A stretch of DNA of 64,000 bases from DATKAS01 sp963733765 (GCA_963733765.1 CAVTEI010000003.1:3307419-3371418), one strand, 5' to 3'; shown: positions 45,713 through 54,829, numbered from the stretch's first letter. Translations and numbers: made by a program. The notes: a model not told the origin generated them from the sequence alone.

Positions 45713-46147
45713 ATGGCTGATGTGACAGAGGTGCTCGAGCAGGATCACCGCAAGGTCGAGAAGCTCTTCGAGCAGATAAAGGGTTCGAGGGGCGCGGCCC
45801 GCGCCAAGTTCGTCGAGCGTCTCGTAAGCGACCTACGTCTTCACATGAAGGTGGAGGAGTCAGTCGTCTACCCGGCGATCGCCAAGAAAGTCGACGACGG
45901 CGACGACATGGTCCAGGAAGCCAGAACGGAACACAAGGGCGCGCGGAAGGCGCTCGACGATGTCGAGAAGCTCTCACCCGACAAGCCCGGCTTCGACGGG
46001 GCCCTCACCATGCTCGAGGCCGGCATCAGCCATCACGTCGAGGAGGAAGAAAGCGAGGTCTTCCCGAACCTCCGCAAGTCGGTGAGCGCCGAGGAGCTCG
46101 ATGAACTCGGCAAGAAGGTCGCCGCGGCCAAGAGAGCCGCTGCGTAG
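45713..46147 (+). CDS. Hemerythrin-domain protein
   Basis: The 144-residue protein starts at ATG 45713 after AAAGGAG. The hemerythrin HHE pattern is present: His in EVLEQDHRKVEKLFEQI, H-x3-E in LRLHMKVEESVVYPAI, His in ARTEHKGARKALDDVE and HH-x3-E in GISHHVEEEESEVFPNL, enough for a carboxylate-bridged diiron site. Hemerythrins bind oxygen or sense redox and iron; in actinobacteria several are stress-sigma-factor targets, which fits the promoter at 45655-45679. A Lys/Ala-rich tail follows. Confidence 0.88.
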   Translation: MADVTEVLEQDHRKVEKLFEQIKGSRGAARAKFVERLVSDLRLHMKVEESVVYPAIAKKVDDGDDMVQEARTEHKGARKALDDVEKLSPDKPGFDGALTMLEAGISHHVEEEESEVFPNLRKSVSAEELDELGKKVAAAKRAAA

Positions 46148-46199
46148 GAGCACCGCGCGCGCCACGCATCGGCGCGAGACGTGACACCCACGACATCGC

Positions 46200-46225
46200 G
46201 GTTGGGGTTCGAGCGTTCGGGGTAG
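46200..46225 (+). promoter_or_regulatory. SigB/SigF-like promoter before CsbD-like genes
   Basis: GGTT (46200-46203), a 16-base spacer and GGGTAG (46220-46225). The message would have a leader of about 135 bases to the TTG at 46370. Confidence 0.5.
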
Positions 46226-46369
46226 CGGCCCACTACCTGCACAGGCGACCGTGCGGTAGGTCAGGTGGCGGGGCGTTGACGCCCGAGTCGCATTCATCTG
46301 GCCGACATGTGCTCACCCCACTTGCGCCAGTTCACCGCGTGCACGAGCACGCCCACCACGGAGGACAAC

Positions 46370-46893
46370 TTGAGCGACCCGAACCCGAATGTGCCCCTTT
46401 CAACCGGCTTCATCGACCGCGTGAAGGGCAAGGCAAAAAGATCGTCGGGTCCATCACGGGCAACGACGACCTAGCCGATGAAGGACGTCTTCACGAGCAG
46501 AAGGCAGAGGCCGAGCAGACCGCGCAGAAGGAAGCGGAGGCGGCCGAGCAGACAGCGGCCGAGGCAGAGCTCGTCAGCAAAGAGCGCGAGCTGGCGGCCG
46601 AGCGCGACCGGCTTATCGCAGAAGGCGCCGAGGCCGCCGCACGAGATCGCCTCGAGCGCGAAAGGGCCACGGCGCACGCCGATCTGGAGAGGGCGGCGGC
46701 GACACAAAAGGCCGCGGTCGAACGTGCCGAGCGCGCCGAACAAGCCGCTGCCACTGCGGATGAAGTCGAAGCCATCAATCAGCATCAGGAAACGGAGCGC
46801 GAGGCCGACCGCGTAGAGAACGCGGCGGAACAGGCGCGCCGCAGAGCTGCGGTGCTCGAAGCAGCCCAGAACGACCAGGACGCAGGAGCGTGA
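46370..46893 (+). CDS. CsbD-like stress protein with coiled-coil tail, one frameshift
   Basis: TTG 46370 follows GGAGG. The product starts LSDPNPNVPLSTGFIDRVKG, and after a one-base deletion near 46440 continues KKIVGSITGNDDLADEGRLH, the CsbD pattern. About 125 residues of Ala/Glu/Arg heptads follow (EQTAQKEAEAAEQTAAEAEL, ELAAERDRLIAEGAEAAARD, AEQARRRAAVLEAAQNDQD), a long coiled coil. CsbD of Bacillus is a SigB-dependent general stress protein of unknown action; the SigB-like promoter upstream agrees. The end overlaps the next gene by 4 bp (GTGA). Confidence 0.72.
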
Positions 46894-47517
46894 CCGTGCA
46901 ACTCAACACCATCCCCCGCACCACGGTGAAAGCGACCTTGCTGGGGCTCCGCCTTCCTCTCTGCGGAGTCGAGGTCCTCACCGGACAGACCGGAAACGCC
47001 AGCTGGCCGCCGGCCATGGCGTACGAAGGATTCGAAGCGGGCGTGAAACAGGTCGTTGGCTCGATCCTCCACGACGAAGAACTCGTCGACGAGGGCCGCA
47101 TCCAGCAGGCAAAGGTGACCGAGCTGCGCCGTGCCGTGGAACTCGAGGTCCGGGCTGATCAGAAGCGGGCGGCCGGAGATCGAGAGCTGCGCGAGCGGCA
47201 AGCCCGAGCCCAGGACGAACGCGACAAGGCAGAGCAGGACGCGCTCCGACGTGAACAAGTCATCGAGCGCGACCGAGCGCGCTGCAGAGCAGCGAGTGGC
47301 GCGGGAGCTCGGCAAGAAAGCTGCGGCGATCGAGGCAACCACCCAGCAACGGGGCAAACGCGTCACCGCTGCGGAACGCGAAGCCGGTCTCACGCGAGTC
47401 GACCAGGAGTCAACCGCCCTCAAACAGCAACGACGCGCTCTCCAGGCCAGAAAAGCAGCCGGCGACGCCAGCGACGCACTCGAGCGGAAGAAGGCAGAGC
47501 GCCAGGCCAAGAAGTAG
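46890..47517 (+). CDS. Second CsbD-like coiled-coil protein, one frameshift
   Basis: GTG 46890 opens VTVQLNTIPRTTVKATLLGL. The CsbD-like part is YEGFEAGVKQVVGSILHDEE followed by LVDEGRIQQAKVTELRRAVE, parallel to the upstream gene. A charged coiled coil follows (RADQKRAAGDRELRERQARA); near 47280 the frame shifts to AAEQRVARELGKKAAAIEAT and EREAGLTRVDQESTALKQQR, ending RKKAERQAKK-like at 47517. The two genes look like a tandem duplication with divergence and are translationally coupled. The role is probably in envelope or general stress. Confidence 0.7.
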
Positions 47518-47580
47518 GGCTGAGCAGTCCCCCGTTCTCCGAGCGCTGAGCTCAACGAGACGCGAAAGTTCTCCCTAGTC

Positions 47581-47696
47581 GCGCCCCCGGCAGGATTCGA
47601 ACCTGCGACCCGCGGATTAGAAGCACTCCAGGCCTGAGCGCTGTGCTCAACAGCAAGCTCGCAGGTCGCTAGTGAGCGACACGGCAGCGAGTTATC
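47581..47696 (-). repeat. tRNA-derived module-boundary element, copy C
   Basis: Minus strand: anticodon-loop CTTCTAATCCG, T-arm GCAGGTTCGAATCCTGC and acceptor CGGGGGCG of a tRNA-Arg(UCU)-like 3' half, preceded by the conserved flank with TTGAGCACAGCGCT and hairpin GTCGCT/AGCGAC. A half-site CCGTTCTCCGAGCGCTGAG lies at 47532-47556. Separates the CsbD genes from the cupin-TetR module. Confidence 0.8.
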
Positions 47697-47826
47697 AGGT
47701 TCGAACGGGGCTCCAGGAGGCGGCCGGGCCTACCGACGAGCCAGTTCGGTGAGCGAGGCAGGTCCGGCTCGTGCATCGAGCTCGGCGGGAGTCGTTTCGC
47801 GAGGCGCTTGGCGACCTGCTTCGGGT

Positions 47827-48321
47827 TCAGCGTGCGGCAGTCGGCGCGAACGGGGACGGCCCGAGAATCGTGATGCCGCGAGGATTCGCGGCGGCTGTCG
47901 CTTGGAGGCGAGCGAGGTCCAGGTAGTCGGCGGTGTCATCGACTGCTGGATCGCTGGCGCCCCGGTAGAACGCCTGGCCGACAGCCCCCGGTGACTGAAT
48001 ACCAAGGAGCCGGGCCTCGGCCGACACGACGATGAAGGCATGGGCGACGCCCTTGGGAACGAACGAGATGCCACCGCTCCGCACGCGGCTGCGATTGCCG
48101 TCGGCCTGGATCTCGATCTCGCCATCGATGACATAGGTCATCTCGTGCGCCTCGGGATGCAGGTGCAACGGCGTCGTCTTGTCCCTGACCATCGTGTCCT
48201 CGAACAGGAAGAACGCGTCATCGGTCTCCTCGGCGAGCAGCTTCCACAGGTGCAGCCCGCCGCCGGCGAACGATTGCTTGTCGCCTTCACCGGCGTTGCG
48301 TGTGATCGGGATCAGCGCCAT
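47827..48321 (-). CDS. Cupin-domain protein
   Basis: ATG 48321 (MALIPITRNAGEGDKQSFAG) follows GGAGGGTC; the frame is open six codons upstream. The 164-residue product has cupin motif 1 as TTPLHLHPEAHEMTYVIDGE, with His-x-His and Glu metal ligands, and motif 2 as GGISFVPKGVAHAFIVVSAE. Such monocupins act as dioxygenases, isomerases or ligand-binding proteins. It is divergent from a TetR gene (starts 52 bp apart) and is the likely target of that regulator. Both genes are bounded by elements C and D. Confidence 0.85.
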   Translation of the reverse strand: MALIPITRNAGEGDKQSFAGGGLHLWKLLAEETDDAFFLFEDTMVRDKTTPLHLHPEAHEMTYVIDGEIEIQADGNRSRVRSGGISFVPKGVAHAFIVVSAEARLLGIQSPGAVGQAFYRGASDPAVDDTADYLDLARLQATAAANPRGITILGPSPFAPTAAR

Positions 48322-48361
48322 CGGGCGACCCTCCTTCATGGAACCTATGTCCCATGATGAA

Positions 48362-48372
48362 GGTACGGTACC
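48362..48372. promoter_or_regulatory. Palindrome at TetR start, putative operator
   Basis: GGTACGGTACC is a perfect 11-bp palindrome directly abutting the TetR start codon at 48373, in the divergent cupin-TetR promoter region. Confidence 0.45.
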
Positions 48373-49041
48373 ATGAGGACGGTGTCAACGGGCTACGAGC
48401 TGAATGGACGGGTTGCCCAGAAGCGTCGGACCCGCGAAGCGCTGATCGAGGCAGCGCGTCAGCTGATAGCCGAAGGCGGTGCGATGCCAACCGTCGAGGC
48501 GGCAGCAGCAGAGGCAGGGTCGATCTCCCGCACCACCGCGTACCGATACTTCCCCAACCAGCGCGCGCTCTTGGTCGCGGCACACCCAGAGACCGCCCTC
48601 GAGTCGCTGCTACCCGACGACGCTCCCGATGACGTCGCCGCCCGGCTCGACCTCGCGATCGACGCGCTCACGAGGATCGTCGTGTCGACAGAGCCGCAGG
48701 CACGCACGATGCTCCGACTGTCCTTGGAGGCCGACCCCGAAGAACGATCACAGCTCGCACTTCGACAAGGCCGTGCCATCAAGTGGGTCGAAGAGGCGCT
48801 CGCACCCCTACGACCCGGAATGTCAGCTGCCGAGGTACATCGCCTCGCGGTCGCCATCCGGAGCGCGACCGGCATCGAAGCCCTCGTCTGGCTGACCGAC
48901 GTCGCCCGCCTTTCCCGCGACGACGCAACCCAGCTCATGCGATGGTCTGCACACGCCATGCTCACCACCGCGCTCCAAGACCGAACAACCACTACACGGA
49001 AACAGCCGAGGAAGCGAGCCCGCGCGCCCAGGCGACCATGA
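48373..49041 (+). CDS. TetR-family transcriptional regulator
   Basis: A 222-residue intact regulator. The helix-turn-helix is at about residues 20-65 (RTREALIEAARQLIAEGGA, VEAAAAEAGSISRTTAYRYF, PNQRALLVAAHPE). The ligand domain is helical (DDVAARLDLAIDALTRIVVS, ALAPLRPGMSAAEVHRLAVA). A basic tail rich in Arg and Lys ends the protein. It is divergent from the cupin gene and probably represses it through the palindrome at 48362-48372. Confidence 0.9.
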   Translation: MRTVSTGYELNGRVAQKRRTREALIEAARQLIAEGGAMPTVEAAAAEAGSISRTTAYRYFPNQRALLVAAHPETALESLLPDDAPDDVAARLDLAIDALTRIVVSTEPQARTMLRLSLEADPEERSQLALRQGRAIKWVEEALAPLRPGMSAAEVHRLAVAIRSATGIEALVWLTDVARLSRDDATQLMRWSAHAMLTTALQDRTTTTRKQPRKRARAPRRP

Positions 49042-49314
49042 CACGTAGCGCTGCCTTTCCGCGACGCGTCGTTGACGGCCGACCAGTCGCGACAGATCGA
49101 CGGCCCTCGCGCCCGGCCCAAACGCCGAGAACGCGCGCCCACCAGAACACGTCGGCACACCGCGTACACGCGCGATCGGCGCCTCCGAGCGGCCACGTAC
49201 GGTACAACGCGCTCCCCGGAACCCCGGTCCCGATCGGCAACGCACCTACTCATCCGTCCTTCGAGCGCTGTGCGCGGAACTGCGGGCACGGTCATCGCAC
49301 AACTTTGTAGGTCA

Positions 49315-49436
49315 GCGCCCCCGGCAGGATTCGAACCTGCGACCCACGGATTAGAAGGCCTCTCGGCCTGAGCGCTGTGCTCAACAGGAAGTTCGCAGGT
49401 CACTCATGAGCGACACAGCGCGAGTTATCCGTTGTC
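49315..49436 (-). repeat. tRNA-derived module-boundary element, copy D
   Basis: Full 122-bp form, GCAGG-type T-arm. Conserved flank contains TTGAGCACAGCGCT, CTTCCTG, hairpin GTCACTC/GAGCGAC and GATAACTCGCG. A half-site CATCCGTCCTTCGAGCGCTG lies at 49251-49280, 35 bp before the full copy. Confidence 0.85.
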
Positions 49437-49628
49437 ATTGGCGCTCGGTGTTCGCCGCTGAGGCAACCCTCGGACGCCCCACACCCCGAAGGTCTCCGGA
49501 CCACTTCATGAGGAACCGGAGCGGCGTACTCGCCAGTGGAGTTCACCCCGCGAGTGGCAGGCCGCGCCGCCGGTTGTGGCTGCGGGCGGCCTTGACGAAG
49601 CCCGGGCGCGCATGATCCAAATTCTCAT

Positions 49629-50503
49629 GTGGGCAGGTGGCGGTGGGTGTCCGCTGTCTTGGTTCTGGTGCTGACCGCGTCGTGCGCGAGCAGATCGACA
49701 GAGGTAGAGCAAGCGAGTGGGTCGAGCACGACCCACGCAACGACGCCGTCTAGCACGATCGACACGACGGTTCCGACGACCACATCTCACGTGCGCGTCG
49801 AGGAGACTGCGCCGCCGACCGACATCAGCGCCCCCGCGGGACAATGGTTGCGCATCACCCGTGAAGACGGCACCACGCAGCTTGCAGCGGTGTATCGCCC
49901 CGAAGATGGCACGGCCCACCCCATCGTCGTGGTGCTGCACGGCACTGGCGGCCTTCTCGTGTGGCAGCTGCAGTGGGCTGCGACGCTCGCGGAGGAGGGC
50001 TACGTCGTCGTGGTCGGCTGCTATCTCAACGCCGCGGCGGGCTGGGAGGGACAGGCCCTGGCGTGTCCGGGCCTCCCCGACGCGCTGGCCGAGTCGCCTC
50101 GGACAAAGGTTCTCGACGCGGAGACGGCGTACTACGCGATCCTCGATGCAGCGGTAGGGCTGGACCACGTGCAGCCCGATGCCATCGGCGTCGTCGGCCT
50201 GTCGGTTGGAGGAGGGGTCGCGCTCAGCTTCGATGATCCGGGGGTGACGGCGATCGTCGCTGACTCATACTTCCGCGAGACCCGGGCAATGTCGTGGCCC
50301 CCGTACTGCTTCTCGGCTTCGCGGAAGACCCGATCGTGGCTCACGACGGCGTCGTTGAGTTCGAACGTGCGCAGGACCGAGCGGGAACTCCAGTCGAGTC
50401 CGTGTACTACCCGGGCGCCTTCCACCTCGCCCTGAACAGAGAGCACACGCGCAACGACGCGACCGCTCGCACCGTTGCGTTCCTCGCGCAACACCTCGGC
50501 TGA
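49629..50503 (+). CDS. Dienelactone-hydrolase-like lipoprotein, one frameshift
   Basis: GTG 49629 starts a lipoprotein signal (RWRWVSAVLVLVLTASCAS) followed by a Ser/Thr-rich linker. The hydrolase domain shows HPIVVVLHGTGGLLVWQLQW (oxyanion loop) and nucleophile elbow AIGVVGLSVGGGVALSFDD. Near 50285 the frame shifts to LLLGFAEDPIVAHDGVVEFE (catalytic Asp) and VESVYYPGAFHLALNREHTR (catalytic His), ending at 50503; total about 290 residues. Family members cleave lactones or esters; the lipid anchor puts it outside the membrane. It is the only gene between elements D and E. Confidence 0.75.
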
Positions 50504-50930
50504 CACAGCACAAAACCGAGCCGCGGTTGCGGTAAACGCCCCGAGGCCGCCTCACGGCGCCGTCCGGAAATCCCTATCCGCGTGTGCACCGAGTGGGTCG
50601 CCGCGTGACAAGTTGGCGCGTCACCAGTTGCTTGCGAATCCTTTGCCCACTGCCGCGGTCATCGATCCATGCCGTTACGTCCGGGATTCGAACACAACAC
50701 GACCGAGGAGTGGATAGCTCCTGGATAGACGCGGTAGTCGATCGGGGTCGCTCGCGACTCGTTGGTCGAGCCAGGAGACGAAGTCGTCATCGGTCAGGGT
50801 CGCCCCACGTCAAGTGCGAGGCTCACCGAGAGAACGCACGACGCGCAGGGTTGGTGAAGCGTCGAATACTCCGTTGCGCGAGCGCTGTGCTCAACGCCGC
50901 GCGCGCTCTCCTCGCCCGGACTCCCAGGCA
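50504..50930. other. No gene seen; contains element half-site
   Basis: The short frames here lack conserved features. The half-site CCGTTGCGCGAGCGCTGTGC at 50871-50895 belongs to element E. A tRNA-T-arm-like scrap GGGATTCGAACAC lies at about 50681-50693. Confidence 0.5.
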
Positions 50931-51052
50931 GCGCCCCTGGGAGGATTCGAACCTCCGGCCTTCGGATTAGAAGGCCTACAGCACTGAGCGCTGTGCTCAA
51001 CAGGAAGATCGCAGGGCGCCCGCGAGCGACACGACGCGAGTTATCCGTTGTC
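50931..51052 (-). repeat. tRNA-derived module-boundary element, copy E
   Basis: Full 122-bp form with GGAGG-type T-arm (GGAGGTTCGAATCCTCC) and extra hairpin GGCCTTC/GAAGGCC around the anticodon-loop sequence. Half-site at 50871-50895, 36 bp before. Confidence 0.85.
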
Positions 51053-51150
51053 TCACGTGGCTGGCTTCACAGCGCATCGCGCAGACGCAGAGTCCTGCCG
51101 GGGCATGCCACCCGCAACCGACGCGCCCGTATGCGCGCTCACGTCTGGAC

Positions 51151-51813
51151 TCAGAGCACGGCGGCCCTGCTGGCGTACTCAGCTGTCAGGCCGATGTGGT
51201 CCCGCACGAGAGCGGCGGCGCGGGCGGCGTCGTGGTCAAGGGCCGCAGCGAGAAGTGCAGCGTGTTCTCCCGCGATGTCCCGCTTCGATCCGGTGCCCCG
51301 GGCGGACCAGTGGCGGTAGAGCTCCGCCTCGTCAAAGAGTCGCTGGCGCGCGTCGAGCATGGTGGCGCTCGGGCACGCAGCGGCGAGCGCAGCGTGGAAC
51401 CGACGGTGCGCATTGAGCCAGCCGGCGTTGATGCTCTCGTCACCGCCCAACGGCGGGGTCACCGCAAGCACGTGGTGGGCGCCGACCAAACCTGCTTCCC
51501 ATTCGGCGTCACCGCGACTGACCGACGCGTCCACCGCGATCGCCTCGATGTGACCGCGGGCCCAAGCCAGATCGGCAAGCTTCTCGACGGACAGCTCGCG
51601 AACCCGAAACCCCGATTGGGGACCCGCCTCTAGCAGTCGTTCGCCGGCCAAGCGCGTGACGGCTTCGCGCACGACGCCGAGGCTGACACCGGCTTCCTTG
51701 GCGAGCTGGCTGAGGTGCAGGCGCGTGCCGCTTGGCAGGTCTCCGTGGAGAACACGCCGTCGCAGCTCGGCATAGACCTCCTCGGTGAGCGTGCGGGACG
51801 CGCTTGTACGCAT
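51151..51813 (-). CDS. GntR/FadR-type transcriptional regulator
   Basis: A 220-residue intact protein. The winged helix-turn-helix is at residues 8-75 (LTEEVYAELRRRVLHGDLPS, HLSQLAKEAGVSLGVVREAV, TRLAGERLLEAG), and the C-terminal FCD domain has metal-ligand His residues in LVGAHHVLAVTPPL, LNAHRRFHAALAAACP and IAGEHAALLAAALD. FCD regulators typically respond to organic acids or aromatic intermediates. It lies 7 bp after the monooxygenase stop as the last gene of the ring-cleavage operon, so it likely controls that operon, perhaps through 54804-54829. Confidence 0.9.
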   Translation of the reverse strand: MRTSASRTLTEEVYAELRRRVLHGDLPSGTRLHLSQLAKEAGVSLGVVREAVTRLAGERLLEAGPQSGFRVRELSVEKLADLAWARGHIEAIAVDASVSRGDAEWEAGLVGAHHVLAVTPPLGGDESINAGWLNAHRRFHAALAAACPSATMLDARQRLFDEAELYRHWSARGTGSKRDIAGEHAALLAAALDHDAARAAALVRDHIGLTAEYASRAAVL

Positions 51814-51820
51814 GCGTCGA

Positions 51821-53005
51821 TCAGACGACTACAAAGAGGGGGTCTTGGCCGAGTAGCGATCGCCCATAGGTTTCGAGCGACGGGTTGGTCGCCAAGAACG
51901 CATGGCGGGTGCCGACGTTGATGTCGCGCCAGAGTCGTTGGATCGGGTTGCTCTTGGCGAACGCGCCCGCGCCGGCCACGTTGAGCAACTTCTCGACACC
52001 AAGGCGAAGGTGGTCGGTCAGGTAACCGCACGACCCGCGCAGGCGCGCTTCCTCGGCGAGGTCGCGTCCCGCGCCGGCCCCAACTGCGTCGATGTAGGCA
52101 GCGGCGGTGAACGCGTGCAACCAGGCGGTCTCGACGTCGAGTCGACCGTGAGCGAGCTGAGTGACGGCAACCGGCGACGCGTCCGACGTGAAGTACGTCG
52201 TATAGGAGATCCCGCGCGTCGGCGCCTTCGTCGTGACGATGTCGGCAACCGCCTTGCCAGCGCCGATCGTGGGTCCTACGAGGATGAGTGCGAGGACGGA
52301 ACCGATCGGCCATCGGTCGCTCGGTTCCACAGGTGCACCGTTCGTGTCGTTCAGGTCGAGCCCCACTCCGACACGGTGGGTCGGAACGAAGACGTCCTCG
52401 GCCACCAGGGTGTTGCTCGCCGTCCCTTGCATGCCGGCGACGTGCCAGGTGTCTTTGATCGTGACCTGGTCAATCGGCATGGTCGCCATGCCGGGGGCAA
52501 TGACGTCGCCAGCCGCATCGAGCACGAACACGCCGCCACCGGCCCAGTTTCCATGGAAGCCCCCCGACGCGAAACCCCATGAGCCGTTGACGACAAAGCC
52601 GCCGTCGACGGGCGCCGCGGTTCCAGTGGGGGCGAGCACACCGAACACGCGGGGGCGTGACGACCCGCCCCAGATCTCGTCCTGTGCCCTGCCGTCGGCG
52701 CGGCCGGACGCCCAGGTCGCGACGTTGAGCAGGCTTTGCACCCACGCCGTTGATGGGCATGCGGCACCGAGCTCCGCAGCGACAGCGAGCTGGGTGGCCA
52801 TGGTCGCTCCGAGACCACCGAGCCGCTTGGGCAAGATCAGCTCGAAGAGTCCGGCATCCTCGAGGGCAGCGATGTTGTCCGGATGGACCTGCCTGGTGGC
52901 TTCGGTCACCTCCGCATTCGCGGCGAGCAGTGGCTGCAGCGCTGTCGCGCGAGCGACCAGGTCCGTGTCGATACCCGCGGTGGGGTTGAGGGTCGCGATG
53001 GTCAC
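51821..53005 (-). CDS. Flavin-dependent monooxygenase, HsaA-like (acyl-CoA dehydrogenase fold)
   Basis: GTG 53005 (VTIATLNPTAG) overlaps the dioxygenase stop by 4 bp. The 394-residue protein has the acyl-CoA-dehydrogenase fold: NIAALEDAGLFELILPKRLG, AELGAACPSTAWVQSLLNVA, DGGFVVNGSWGFASGGFHGN, KDTWHVAGMQGTASNTLVAE, and the C-terminal run QRLWRDINVGTRHAFLATNP typical of two-component phenol hydroxylases such as HsaA, not of true dehydrogenases. It would hydroxylate an aromatic substrate using reduced flavin from a separate reductase, which is not encoded nearby. Confidence 0.85.
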   Translation of the reverse strand: MTIATLNPTAGIDTDLVARATALQPLLAANAEVTEATRQVHPDNIAALEDAGLFELILPKRLGGLGATMATQLAVAAELGAACPSTAWVQSLLNVATWASGRADGRAQDEIWGGSSRPRVFGVLAPTGTAAPVDGGFVVNGSWGFASGGFHGNWAGGGVFVLDAAGDVIAPGMATMPIDQVTIKDTWHVAGMQGTASNTLVAEDVFVPTHRVGVGLDLNDTNGAPVEPSDRWPIGSVLALILVGPTIGAGKAVADIVTTKAPTRGISYTTYFTSDASPVAVTQLAHGRLDVETAWLHAFTAAAYIDAVGAGAGRDLAEEARLRGSCGYLTDHLRLGVEKLLNVAGAGAFAKSNPIQRLWRDINVGTRHAFLATNPSLETYGRSLLGQDPLFVVV

Positions 53006-53922
53006 GCTGATACCGCCTCTGTCGTTGAGGTCTGACTGGTCGGGTAGTTGACGGGCTGGTGGCCCCACATGCTGATCGAGTCGTAGGCGCGGTTCTCGTC
53101 CCAATCGTCACCTACTTCACGGGCACCGTGGCCGACCTCGATCTGAAACCCGGCCGAAGTCATCGTGTAGAAGCTGAACATCTTGTCGTTGTCGTGTTTG
53201 CCGAGCCCGCTCGGGATCGGGTGACCGGCGGCGATCGCCCGGTCGAACGCCGTACCTACATCGTCGAGATCGAGGGTTTCGACCATGAAATGGTGCAGCT
53301 TCTTCGGTGCCGGCGGACCGGGCGGGCAGATCAACGCCAGGGTGTGATGACGCGGGTTGCAGTGATAGAAGCGGCCGGACACCACGACCCCAGGGGCGAC
53401 GGTCAGGTCCAACCAGTCGGTTTGACGCAGGCCAAGCCCTTCGACAACGAAGCGGTGTGCCTCCTCTGCGTCGGCGACGACGAAAACGGTGTGCCCGAAT
53501 CCCATACCCGCGGTCTTGAACCCGCCCGGGACGCGTTCCGAGTGGAAGGGCGTGCTCGCTTCGGCGAGACCATGGACCACCTCGACCGGAACACCCCAGG
53601 GCGGCAGCGTCGTGACCATGCCGTCGACGTCGCGGGCTGCGCACTCCGAAGCTGTTGCCTCTGACACCGGGTACCCCACACTCGCCATCCGTTCTGCAAG
53701 AGCGGCGAGCGCGTCGGCCGACGACACCTCGAAGCCGATCACGGTGACATCGTCGGCCGGCCCCTCGATTGCCATGACCCGATGAACACGGTCGTCGTTC
53801 CGCCACGTCACCGCGTCAACGATCGGGTCGCCGCGAGTGAGCCCGGCCACGCCTTCGATGACAGCGGCGAGTCCTGCGAGGTCAGTGACCTCTACTTCGA
53901 GATAGGCCAGCTCAATTGCCAT
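53002..53922 (-). CDS. Extradiol ring-cleavage dioxygenase (type I, VOC fold)
   Basis: The 306-residue two-domain protein matches BphC/HsaC-type enzymes. Iron ligands are visible in the second domain: His in GMGFGHTVFVVADAEEAH, His in KKLHHFMVETLDLDDVGTAF and Glu in TSAGFQIEVGHGAREVGDD. It would open a catechol next to a hydroxyl group. Position between a monooxygenase that makes catechols and a hydrolase that acts on ring-opened products makes the pathway order clear; the natural substrate is not. Overlaps the upstream hydrolase gene by 11 bp. Confidence 0.88.
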   Translation of the reverse strand: MAIELAYLEVEVTDLAGLAAVIEGVAGLTRGDPIVDAVTWRNDDRVHRVMAIEGPADDVTVIGFEVSSADALAALAERMASVGYPVSEATASECAARDVDGMVTTLPPWGVPVEVVHGLAEASTPFHSERVPGGFKTAGMGFGHTVFVVADAEEAHRFVVEGLGLRQTDWLDLTVAPGVVVSGRFYHCNPRHHTLALICPPGPPAPKKLHHFMVETLDLDDVGTAFDRAIAAGHPIPSGLGKHDNDKMFSFYTMTSAGFQIEVGHGAREVGDDWDENRAYDSISMWGHQPVNYPTSQTSTTEAVSA

Positions 53923-54760
53923 TGGGGACTCCGGTCAGCGTGGTGGTGATGGATCCGATGTGCTCGATCGTCGACACGAGCACTTCGCCGGGCTTGAGGA
54001 ACCGTTTCGGAGTGCGGGCGTTGCCCACCCCCGAAGGTGTCCCGGTGAAGATGACGTCGCCGGGCAGGAGTGTCACAATCGACGAGAGCTCTTCGATCAA
54101 CCGCGGGACGGAGAAGATCAAGTCACTTGTCCGCGACGACTGCACCGTCTCACCGTCGATCGTGCATGACAGCGCCAGATCGTCAGGGTTGTCGAACTCG
54201 TCGGGCGTGACCAGCCACGGTCCCATCGGCCCGAATCCGGGGAACGACTTGCCGAGACTGAACTGAGGCACCGGCGGTCGGGTCTGTACCTCGCGGTAGG
54301 AGAGGTCCTGGCCGATCGTCAACCCCGCAACGTGTGACCACGCGTCGGAGACCGAAACCCGGTGCGCGGTCCTCCCGATGACGACGCACAGCTCCACCTC
54401 CCAGTCGACACCGTCGTTCGTGGGGAGCTCCACAGTTGCGTACGGGCCGGTGATGCAGGAGGGGAACTTCGTGAACGTCGGCGGGAAGTCCGGGTTAGGC
54501 ACGCCGATCTCGGCGGCGTGGCCGGCATAGTTCATGCCGATCCCGAACACCTGACGCGGTGCCGGTGACGGTGCACCGAGGTCGGCTGGGTCAAAGCCGG
54601 TCCTACCTTGCACCCTTGATGCCCACTGCACGAGCGCGTCCCACTCGTCGTAGCACGAGGTCAGCTCCGGACCGAACCGGCCAGCGGAGGCGGTCGCAAC
54701 ATCAACCGCGTCGGCGCCAACGAGCACGACAGCTCGACCGCGAAGGTTTGCGAGTCTCAT
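53912..54760 (-). CDS. Fumarylacetoacetate-hydrolase-family enzyme
   Basis: I choose ATG 54760 (MRLANLRGRAVVLVG) because CTGGAG precedes it and family members begin so; the open frame extends 57 bases further. The 282-residue protein has VFGIGMNYAGHAAEIGVPNP, the metal ligands in DGVDWEVELCVVIGRTA (Glu) and GLTIGQDLSYREVQ (Asp), GKSFPGFGPMGPWLVTPDEF and LLPGDVIFTGTPSGVGNART. These enzymes hydrolyse or decarboxylate ring-cleavage products (acylpyruvates, 2-hydroxydienoates). It is the first gene of the four-gene operon running to GntR. Confidence 0.9.
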   Translation of the reverse strand: MRLANLRGRAVVLVGADAVDVATASAGRFGPELTSCYDEWDALVQWASRVQGRTGFDPADLGAPSPAPRQVFGIGMNYAGHAAEIGVPNPDFPPTFTKFPSCITGPYATVELPTNDGVDWEVELCVVIGRTAHRVSVSDAWSHVAGLTIGQDLSYREVQTRPPVPQFSLGKSFPGFGPMGPWLVTPDEFDNPDDLALSCTIDGETVQSSRTSDLIFSVPRLIEELSSIVTLLPGDVIFTGTPSGVGNARTPKRFLKPGEVLVSTIEHIGSITTTLTGVPNGN

Positions 54761-54803
54761 CCAACTCCAGTCTCCAGGCTGGGAACTGAGAGTGGACCAC
54801 TGG

Positions 54804-54829
54804 AATCGATTTGTCAATGGAAATCGATT
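54804..54829. promoter_or_regulatory. Inverted-repeat operator between FAH operon and P450
   Basis: AATCGATTT (54804-54812) and AAATCGATT (54821-54829) form perfect 9-bp arms with an 8-bp spacer, between the divergent starts at 54760 and 54871. It is AT-rich against its surroundings. Likely bound by the GntR regulator of the same module. Confidence 0.65.
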
